A stretch of DNA of 52,524 bases from Mycobacterium sp. Its GTDB lineage: Bacteria > Actinomycetota > Actinomycetes > Mycobacteriales > Mycobacteriaceae. The stretch covers positions 1 through 52,524 of the forward strand of contig JAOPVI010000254.1 of assembly GCA_025966225.1 (NCBI GenBank). Direction: 5' to 3'. Within the stretch, counting starts at the first letter, position 1, and each line of letters starts with the position of its first letter. Shown piece after piece: positions 46,650 to 52,524 of this stretch. The translations under genes were made by a program, and so were the position numbers. The notes under the pieces were generated by a model. The model saw only the letters and a list, made by a program, of their open reading frames with translations, did not search any database and had not been told where the DNA came from.

Positions 46650-47333
46650 ATGTGGATCACGCTGCTGGCCATGGCCGTTGCGGTCAGCTTGGAGCCGTTC
46701 CGGATCGCCATGACAATCCTGATGATCAACCGGCGGCGGCCGCTGATGCAATTATTCGTCTTCCTCGCCTGCGGGTTCGCGATGGGCATCACGGTGGGCA
46801 CGATCGTGCTGTTCGTGCTGCGACCGGCCCTGGGGTCAGCCCATTTCACGTTGCCCAGAGTGCAGCTCGCGGTCGGCGCAGTGCTACTGATCTACGCCGC
46901 GGTGGTGGCCACGGACTTGATAGGGCGAGTGGGACGCATGCGCGGTCACGGAGCTGCGGGCCGAGCCGACCGAAGATTCGGACCGCTCGCGACGCGGATC
47001 CGGAAACTTCTCGACGACCGTTCGCCGTGGACGGCAGGCATCGCGGGCCTCGGCATCGCGCTGCCCTCCATCGACTATCTCGCCGTGCTGGCGCTGATCG
47101 CGGCCTCCGGCGCCGGGGCGGCCACCCAGGTCGGCGCCTTACTGCTGTTCAACGTGGTGGCGTTCGGGTTCGTGGAGCTCCCGCTGGTCTCCTACCTGGT
47201 CGCCCCGGACCGTACGCGCGCAACGCTGTCGGCACTGCAGGACTGGGTGCGGAGGCGGCGTCGCCGAGACGTCGCCGTCTTACTGGCCGTGGTCGGCTGC
47301 GTGCTACTCGGCGCGGGGTTCAGCGGGCTCTAG
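46650..47333 (+). CDS. Gap/Sap family lipid-addressing membrane protein
   Basis: 227 residues with about six membrane helices. The start MWITLLAMAVAVSLEPFRIA and the central LMQLFVFLACGFAMGITVG and LFVLRPALGS match the GPL/sulfolipid-addressing protein family (Gap, Sap/Rv3821), which helps glycolipids reach the cell surface. ATG 46650 was chosen because it places the family N-terminus at the start; the GTG at 46593 adds a non-conserved 19 residues. It is convergent with the FAAL gene. A fragment of a paralogue is fused to a FAAL remnant at 33957-34177. Confidence 0.87.
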   Translation: MWITLLAMAVAVSLEPFRIAMTILMINRRRPLMQLFVFLACGFAMGITVGTIVLFVLRPALGSAHFTLPRVQLAVGAVLLIYAAVVATDLIGRVGRMRGHGAAGRADRRFGPLATRIRKLLDDRSPWTAGIAGLGIALPSIDYLAVLALIAASGAGAATQVGALLLFNVVAFGFVELPLVSYLVAPDRTRATLSALQDWVRRRRRRDVAVLLAVVGCVLLGAGFSGL

Positions 47334-47350
47334 GCCGCCTCACCCCTCGC

Positions 47351-49096
47351 TCAGGCGTCCAACCGGGTGAATTCGTCCTGGCGGTACTGCTCGACGCAGG
47401 CGGCGCGCCGAATCTTGCCGCTCGTGGTGGTGGGAATCGACCCTGGCGGGACCAGGACGAGATCCCCGACGTTCAAGCCGTGTGCATTGGATACCGCAGA
47501 GGTGACGTCGCTCTTGATCAAGCTGAGCCAGTCCATTTCCTCCAGCGTGGAACCACCTCGCCTCTTGAGCTCGATGACGGTGACCAACTTCTCGGTGCTG
47601 TTCAGCGGGACCGAGATCGCTGCGACCCGACCACGTGTGATCTCTTGAACCGTCGCCTCGATGTCCTCGGGGTAGTGGTTGCGGCCACGGAAGATCAGCA
47701 GATCCTTGATGCGGCCGACGATGAACAGCTCACCCTCGGAGGTGAAACCCAGGTCACCGGTTCGCAGCCAGGGGCCAGCTGGCGTGCCAGGCGACGGGTC
47801 GACCAGCGTTGCGCCGAAGCACCGCTGCTCTTCCGGCGGTTTGCCCCAGTAGCCGGTGGCGACATTGTCGCCGTGCACCCAGATCTCGCCGATCACGTCC
47901 TGCGGGCACTCGCGATTCGTGTCGGAATCGACGATGCGCAGCGCCGGGTCTTGAGGCACCTTGTATTTGACGAGCGCCGTGCCGGTTCCGGCCGCAGACC
48001 GCGCCACGCGGCTCGCGGACAGCTCTTCGACATCGAAGCGGTCCGCCGGCGATGACTCATTCCAGGTGCCGGCCGCGACGAAGACGGTCGCCTCCGCCAA
48101 CCCATAGGAAGGACGCATCATGTGATCCCGAAGGTTGAAGTGAGCAAACCGATCAACGAAGCGTCGCAAGGTAGCCAGCTCGACCCGTTCGGCGCCGCTG
48201 ATGATGCCGAGCACCCCGCCGAGGTCGAGTCCCGCCAGGTCACCATCGGTGGTTTTGCGGGCGGCCAGGTCAAAGGCGAAGTTGGGCGCCGCCGAAAAAC
48301 CACGAGGATTCTCGGCCAGGGCTTGCATCCACCTGGCCGGTCTTTCCAAGAACGCCGCCGGGCCGGTCAAATCAGCGCGGAAGCCGCCCAGGATCGGGGC
48401 GCAGACGCCCAGCACCAAACCCATGTCGTGGTAGAAGGGCAACCACGACACGATCGTATCCGGTGGGGTCATGATGCCGCAGTCCGTGAAATAGCTGCGC
48501 ATCAATTGCTCGAAATTCACCTGGAGGTTGCGATGCGAAAGCATGACCCCCGTCGGCGTTCGAGTCGACCCCGAGCTGTATTGCAAGTACGCGACGCTGG
48601 GCACATCAGCCGGCTCGATGGTCGGGCCGGGCTCAACGTCCAGATTCAAGGAATCGATTTCGACGATCTTGGGAGCAGTTCCCATGCGTGCTTGATCTAC
48701 GTAGTCGCCGACATCGCCGGCGACCGCGGAGGTGGTGAGCACGACCGAGGGCGACGTGTCGACAAAGACCGCGCCCACGCGCTCGTCAGTCGAGCCGCGA
48801 TGCGGCAACGGGAGCGGCACCGCGATCAGCCCAGCCTGCATGGATCCCAGAAAAGCCAGAATGTAGTCAAGGCTCTGCGGAGCCAAGATCACGGCCCGGT
48901 CTCCGACCGACGCACGAAGGTTGAGCTCGCGTGCCACGTTCATGGTTCGGCGGGATAGTTGCGCCCACGTGAGGCTTTCGCGAACACCGGCCGGGTCGTG
49001 GCCGTATTCGGTGAAGGTGAACGCCACCTCATTGGGGCGCAGGCTGGCACGTCCGTGCAGCATCGAGAGAATGGATGACTGGGCGGTAGTCGTCAT
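47351..49096 (-). CDS. Fatty-acyl-AMP ligase (FadD23-like)
   Basis: 581 residues. ANL motifs [46 protein letters not shown] and TTSGKIRRA; the FAAL type is inferred from overall similarity to FadD21/FadD23. It activates a fatty acid as acyl-AMP for a PKS. ATG 49096 was chosen; the open frame upstream lies within the neighbouring gene. With the PE-PPE hydrolase and MmpL upstream on the same strand it forms the fadD23-PE-mmpL10 part of a trehalose-lipid locus. Close paralogue at 34174-35949. Confidence 0.92.
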   Translation of the reverse strand: MTTTAQSSILSMLHGRASLRPNEVAFTFTEYGHDPAGVRESLTWAQLSRRTMNVARELNLRASVGDRAVILAPQSLDYILAFLGSMQAGLIAVPLPLPHRGSTDERVGAVFVDTSPSVVLTTSAVAGDVGDYVDQARMGTAPKIVEIDSLNLDVEPGPTIEPADVPSVAYLQYSSGSTRTPTGVMLSHRNLQVNFEQLMRSYFTDCGIMTPPDTIVSWLPFYHDMGLVLGVCAPILGGFRADLTGPAAFLERPARWMQALAENPRGFSAAPNFAFDLAARKTTDGDLAGLDLGGVLGIISGAERVELATLRRFVDRFAHFNLRDHMMRPSYGLAEATVFVAAGTWNESSPADRFDVEELSASRVARSAAGTGTALVKYKVPQDPALRIVDSDTNRECPQDVIGEIWVHGDNVATGYWGKPPEEQRCFGATLVDPSPGTPAGPWLRTGDLGFTSEGELFIVGRIKDLLIFRGRNHYPEDIEATVQEITRGRVAAISVPLNSTEKLVTVIELKRRGGSTLEEMDWLSLIKSDVTSAVSNAHGLNVGDLVLVPPGSIPTTTSGKIRRAACVEQYRQDEFTRLDA

Positions 49097-49118
49097 AGGC
49101 GTCGCGTCACGTCCGTTT

Positions 49119-50270
49119 TCAGTGTGCGCCGTTGGACAGCACGGACATGGCACCGTTGACGAGCGTCGAAATGGGATCGCCGCCGCCGCCGAACGTCGCG
49201 TCGTTGGCCGGTGCGGTGACTTGCACGGGGTCGAAGCCGTGCACCGGGTCGACTTGGACCGGTGCGGTCGCCGGATCGTCGTTCCGCGAATAGCCCGCAT
49301 TCACCCGCGGCATCAGTATCGCGTCCAACTGATTCAGCGTGTCCTCGTTGTACCCGAGGTACTTGAAGGCGAGCACCAGGGGAAGGTGCTGCTCGGGGAC
49401 CAGGTACGTCGTCGTCGTTGCCCCCCTCGAGTTGACCGTCGTTCGGATGTTCTGCGGCGGAACATTGCTCGGGTTGGTGAACGCAATCGCGGTGTGACCG
49501 GTGGCCAGGCCGGCGATCGAGTTGGCGAGGGCGAACAGGTTGTCCGGCCGGTCGGGAAAGTCGGCGATGCTGTCGTAGGCAGAGACGAACTGGTCGGTGT
49601 GGTACTGGCTCTCCACCGGTGGCGGCATGCGATAGTCCAGCGCGGGCACGACACTGCCGACGGGAAACATCTGGGTCAGGAAACTCTCCCCGAAGGGGGT
49701 CTTCGCGAGTGGGTCGCCAAACGTCGCGAAGCTCAGTTGATCAGGCGGCGGAGCGGTCGGATCGTTTGCCATCGATGCCTTCACGGCGTTGAGTACGAAC
49801 GCTCCCTCAGACAACCCCATCGCGGTCCCGGGGCCACCGTTGCGGATGGCCGTTTCGAGGTTTGGCTCTCCCTCGTCGACCGACTCGCCGATGCTCGGCC
49901 CATCCAGCCCCAGACCGGGATGGAGCTCTTCGCCGATCCGGCCGATACCCGGGAACAGGCGTTCCAGGACGTGCCCCTGCACCTGTCCTGCCGGGTAGTC
50001 GACCTTCACCCGCTTCATGCCAGGGAACCAGTCCGCGCCCGTAAGACGGATGTATTCGTCATAGGGAATACCGAGCACGTGAGCTCCGCCCAGGGCATAC
50101 GCCGTCGCGTTGGGCCCCGTCGCGGCAGGCGGCGTCGCGGCGGGTCCTGTCGCGCCGGGCGCCGGCGGCACTGGGGCCGCCGAGTCGTCGGCGATCGCGC
50201 TCCCGGCGCCGAAACATCCTGTGACACCGGCAGTTACCAGCACCGCAAATCCTGCGAGGAGTTTCTTCAT
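49119..50270 (-). CDS. PE-PPE domain lipoprotein, Chp-like acyltransferase/hydrolase
   Basis: 383 residues. The N-terminus is a signal with a lipobox-like VTGC near residue 19, then a Pro/Ala linker. The PE-PPE alpha/beta-hydrolase domain starts at [18 protein letters not shown] and has the nucleophile elbow GLSEG. M. tuberculosis Chp1 (Rv3822) and Chp2 (Rv1184c), of the same type, transesterify acyl groups between trehalose lipids outside the membrane. It lies between MmpL (53 bp upstream) and FAAL (22 bp downstream) in one transcription unit. Start ATG 50270; no other good start. Confidence 0.88.
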   Translation of the reverse strand: MKKLLAGFAVLVTAGVTGCFGAGSAIADDSAAPVPPAPGATGPAATPPAATGPNATAYALGGAHVLGIPYDEYIRLTGADWFPGMKRVKVDYPAGQVQGHVLERLFPGIGRIGEELHPGLGLDGPSIGESVDEGEPNLETAIRNGGPGTAMGLSEGAFVLNAVKASMANDPTAPPPDQLSFATFGDPLAKTPFGESFLTQMFPVGSVVPALDYRMPPPVESQYHTDQFVSAYDSIADFPDRPDNLFALANSIAGLATGHTAIAFTNPSNVPPQNIRTTVNSRGATTTTYLVPEQHLPLVLAFKYLGYNEDTLNQLDAILMPRVNAGYSRNDDPATAPVQVDPVHGFDPVQVTAPANDATFGGGGDPISTLVNGAMSVLSNGAH

Positions 50271-50323
50271 CCCTATTCCTGACCGCTCGTCTTCTCTAGT
50301 TTCACATACATCACGGACCCCTG

Positions 50324-52524
50324 CTAACTCGACTGCTCGGCTGGTGGCCTGGCCTTCGACGGCGCCGAACGCTGCTCGCCCACTCGCGAGGGCCACCAGT
50401 TCGCCCGCCCCACCAACGCGGCAATCGCAGGCACGGTAATGGTGCGCACGACGAAGGTGTCCAGCAGAATTCCCACCCCGATCACGAAACCGCCCTGGAT
50501 CACGATGCCGATGCTGGAGAACAAGAGCCCGCCCACCGAAGCGGCGAAGATCAACCCCGCCGCGGTGATCACACCACCCGTCGAACTCAGGGCGCGGATG
50601 ACGCCGTAACGCGTGCTGTGCGGAGACTCGTCCCGCATTCGCGACACGAAGAGCATGTTGTAGTCGGCGCCCACGGCGACCAGCACCACGAAGGCCAACG
50701 GGGGCACGCTCCAATGCAACTGCTGGCCGAGTACGAACTGGAACGTCAGGACGCCGATGCCGAGCGCCGCGAAATACGAAATCACCACGGAACCGACGAG
50801 ATAGAGGGGTGCGACGAACGCACGCAGCAGCACCATCAGCGTCAGCAGGACGACGATGAGGGTCGCGACGATGATGAATCGGATGTCGTGCTCGTAGTAG
50901 TCGCGTGTGTCCCGCAGCGCGGCAGGGAACCCGCCCATCGATATCGTGGCGTCGGACAGGGTGGTGTTCGGCTGGGCACCCCGAGCGGTGTCACTGATCT
51001 CATTGACCTGATCCATCGCCTCGGAGCTGAACGGGTTCAGTTTGGTCTGCACCAGATAGCGCGCCGAGTGGCCGTCGGGGGAGATGAACGCCTTGGCGGC
51101 CTTCTGGAAATCCGGCAGACCCAGCACTTGTTCGGGAATGTTGAACCCCGCCTGTGACGGGTCCGCGGCGTTGTCCTTCATCGTCAAGAGAAAGGCCGAG
51201 GCCTCGTTGAGTCCGGACGCCACCAGTTTGATCTGATCGACGAGTTGGTCCACTCCGCCCGCCACCTGCTGGCTTCCGCCGGCCAGGCGGTCGGCGTTTT
51301 GGGTCAGCTGGGCCAGGCCCGCCTGCGGGCCACCGGGCTTGTTCAGGCCCATGGCGTTGACTGCCTTGGCAACATTGGTGAGTGCGCCATTCAGCTTGTT
51401 CACCGTGGCGTTGAGGGTCTGCTTGTCACCGAAACCCTGGAACTGGTGCGCGAGGTCGTTGATCTGGTTGAGGTTTCCCTCGTTACTCGGGTCGACCAGT
51501 TGCCGAAACTGCATCCGGGTGTCGCTGCAGGAGGGATTGGCGTCGCAGATCGCGTTGCCGTCCAGCGCCATGAGAACCGGGCCTATCCAGGCGAAGAAGT
51601 TCTTGGTGGCGGTGAAGTTCACACCCATGGAATTGCCGAGCGCGTTGATGCTGTCGACGAGCTTGGCGGCGGTGTCGACGTCCCGTACCAGCCTGTCCCC
51701 GCCGTATTGGGTTCTCATCGAGGAGAACTCAACGATCAGACTCTGGATGCTCGGCACGATCCTGTTGATCTGTGAACGCACGTCACCGAGGCTGTCGGCC
51801 AGCGTGTTGGCCCCGGTCGCCAGTCGGTTGAGGTCGCCGGTGCGCTGGTTGATCTGGTCGGAGCCGTCGGCCAGTCGGGTACCGACCAGCCCGGCCTGAT
51901 ACGTGGCCCTGAATTCCTGCGGCACTTCGCCCAGGGGCCGGGTGATGCCACTGACCAGCCCGACGTTCGGCAACTGGGCGATGCGCGAAGCCATCTGTTC
52001 CAAGTCCGCGAGCGCCCGCGGTGTGCGCAGATCGTGCGGTGACTGGATGAGGATGAATTCGGGGATGGACTGACTGATGGGGAAATGGCGTTCCAGCGCG
52101 GCGTATCCGACCGAACTCGGCGCCGACGCCGCCACGGCCTTGCGATCGTCGTAATTGAACTTCGCGAAGATCGCGCAGCTGGCCAGTAGGCCCAAGACGA
52201 GCAGGCTGGCAACCAAGTGTGCCACCGGCCGGCGCACGATACGTATGCCGGAACGTCGCCAGAATCGAGCAGTCAGTTCGCGCCGCGGCTTGACCCACCC
52301 GCGCGGCCCGGCGAGCACCAGAATTGCCGGCAGCAGGGTCACTCCGGCCAGGTATGCGATGCCGATACCAATCGCCGACGAGCTTCCGACCGTTCTGAAC
52401 ACTCCCATTTTGGCGAAGCTCAACAGGAGAAAGGTGAGGCCCACCGTGTTGGCGGAGGCGGTGATCACCTTCCCGATCGAGATCATTGCAGCCTTGACCG
52501 CCTTCTCGGAGTCCGCGCCCGACC
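50324..52524 (-). CDS. MmpL family lipid transporter, 5' end outside the window
   Basis: About 733 residues are present and the frame is open to the right edge, so the N-terminal ~250 residues are missing; a Met at 52486 is not the start. Two MMPL halves are visible. The first half ends in helices around [20 protein letters not shown], followed by a periplasmic domain with a long coiled helix region ([20 protein letters not shown]) and the second-half helices ending with the proton-relay motif GADYNMLF. By neighbours it most resembles MmpL10, which exports diacylated trehalose precursors. Confidence 0.9.
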   Translation of the reverse strand, partial: SGADSEKAVKAAMISIGKVITASANTVGLTFLLLSFAKMGVFRTVGSSSAIGIGIAYLAGVTLLPAILVLAGPRGWVKPRRELTARFWRRSGIRIVRRPVAHLVASLLVLGLLASCAIFAKFNYDDRKAVAASAPSSVGYAALERHFPISQSIPEFILIQSPHDLRTPRALADLEQMASRIAQLPNVGLVSGITRPLGEVPQEFRATYQAGLVGTRLADGSDQINQRTGDLNRLATGANTLADSLGDVRSQINRIVPSIQSLIVEFSSMRTQYGGDRLVRDVDTAAKLVDSINALGNSMGVNFTATKNFFAWIGPVLMALDGNAICDANPSCSDTRMQFRQLVDPSNEGNLNQINDLAHQFQGFGDKQTLNATVNKLNGALTNVAKAVNAMGLNKPGGPQAGLAQLTQNADRLAGGSQQVAGGVDQLVDQIKLVASGLNEASAFLLTMKDNAADPSQAGFNIPEQVLGLPDFQKAAKAFISPDGHSARYLVQTKLNPFSSEAMDQVNEISDTARGAQPNTTLSDATISMGGFPAALRDTRDYYEHDIRFIIVATLIVVLLTLMVLLRAFVAPLYLVGSVVISYFAALGIGVLTFQFVLGQQLHWSVPPLAFVVLVAVGADYNMLFVSRMRDESPHSTRYGVIRALSSTGGVITAAGLIFAASVGGLLFSSIGIVIQGGFVIGVGILLDTFVVRTITVPAIAALVGRANWWPSRVGEQRSAPSKARPPAEQSS

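Overview
The window is high-GC DNA from a mycobacterium, most likely a fast grower (Mycolicibacterium type). The evidence is an aminoglycoside 2'-N-acetyltransferase of the mycobacterial AAC(2')-I type, a WhiB protein, a haemophore-like MHB protein, a Gap/Sap protein, a PE-PPE-domain hydrolase, FAAL-type FadD proteins, an MmpL transporter and a MAS-like polyketide synthase. From about 19.5 to 45.5 kb the gene order is that of M. tuberculosis Rv0265c to Rv0245 in inverted orientation: FecB-like lipoprotein, pxpB, pxpC, aac(2'), nnaR/hemD-like, sirohydrochlorin chelatase, nirBD, the Rv0250c homologue, sdh1 and a flavin reductase. These assignments come from reading the proteins; no database search was run.

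Layout. 0-4.4 kb: end of a membrane protein, a secreted protein, an FAD oxidoreductase plus SDR pair, a small secreted Cys-containing protein, and a YeiH-type exporter preceded by a 46-residue membrane microprotein. 4.5-13.7 kb: an accessory, stress-flavoured block with WhiB, a ferredoxin-reductase-like flavoprotein, a HAD phosphatase, a 56-residue ORF, a zinc alcohol/formaldehyde dehydrogenase, DUF72, a hemerythrin protein, M42 peptidase coupled to a Rho-N/SAP-like protein, two small membrane proteins, an ANTAR protein and a degraded cyclase fragment. Two SigF-like promoter candidates lie here. 13.7-19.5 kb: LysE exporter, M20 amidohydrolase, an adenylating enzyme plus aldehyde dehydrogenase pair (LuxE/LuxC or EhpF/EhpG-like), a haemophore-like protein and a secretion-free helical protein.

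19.5-25.4 kb: iron-siderophore binding lipoprotein, queuosine-precursor type transporter, 5-oxoprolinase subunits B and C behind a perfect 18-bp palindrome, aac(2'), then nnaR with a good GlnR half-site and the siroheme chelatase. 25.5-36.2 kb is an island separating these nitrogen/siroheme genes from nirBD: a membrane protein, a ruined mycolic-acid methyltransferase, an intact KS-AT-DH-ER-KR-ACP PKS, a chimeric FAAL/Gap pseudogene and an intact FAAL of visibly lower GC.

36.2-45 kb: nirBD (nirB carries an in-frame 36-bp tandem duplication), a membrane-anchored Ser/Thr/Pro-rich protein, a PEP-mutase-like protein, the Rv0250c homologue and the sdhCAB operon. sdhA starts with three perfect copies of a 33-bp repeat, and the operon ends at a strong intrinsic terminator. 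45-52.5 kb: flavin reductase, a 2-oxoglutarate/Fe(II)-type oxygenase, then Gap-like, FAAL, PE-PPE hydrolase and the start-truncated MmpL. The last group looks like one end of a trehalose-lipid (trehalose polyphleate-type) locus that continues past the right edge.

Functionally the window combines nitrite assimilation (NnaR, siroheme chelatase, NirBD), respiration (Sdh1) and export of acylated surface lipids (two FAALs, a PKS, Gap, PE-PPE hydrolase, MmpL). No tRNA, rRNA, CRISPR array or intact insertion sequence was seen.
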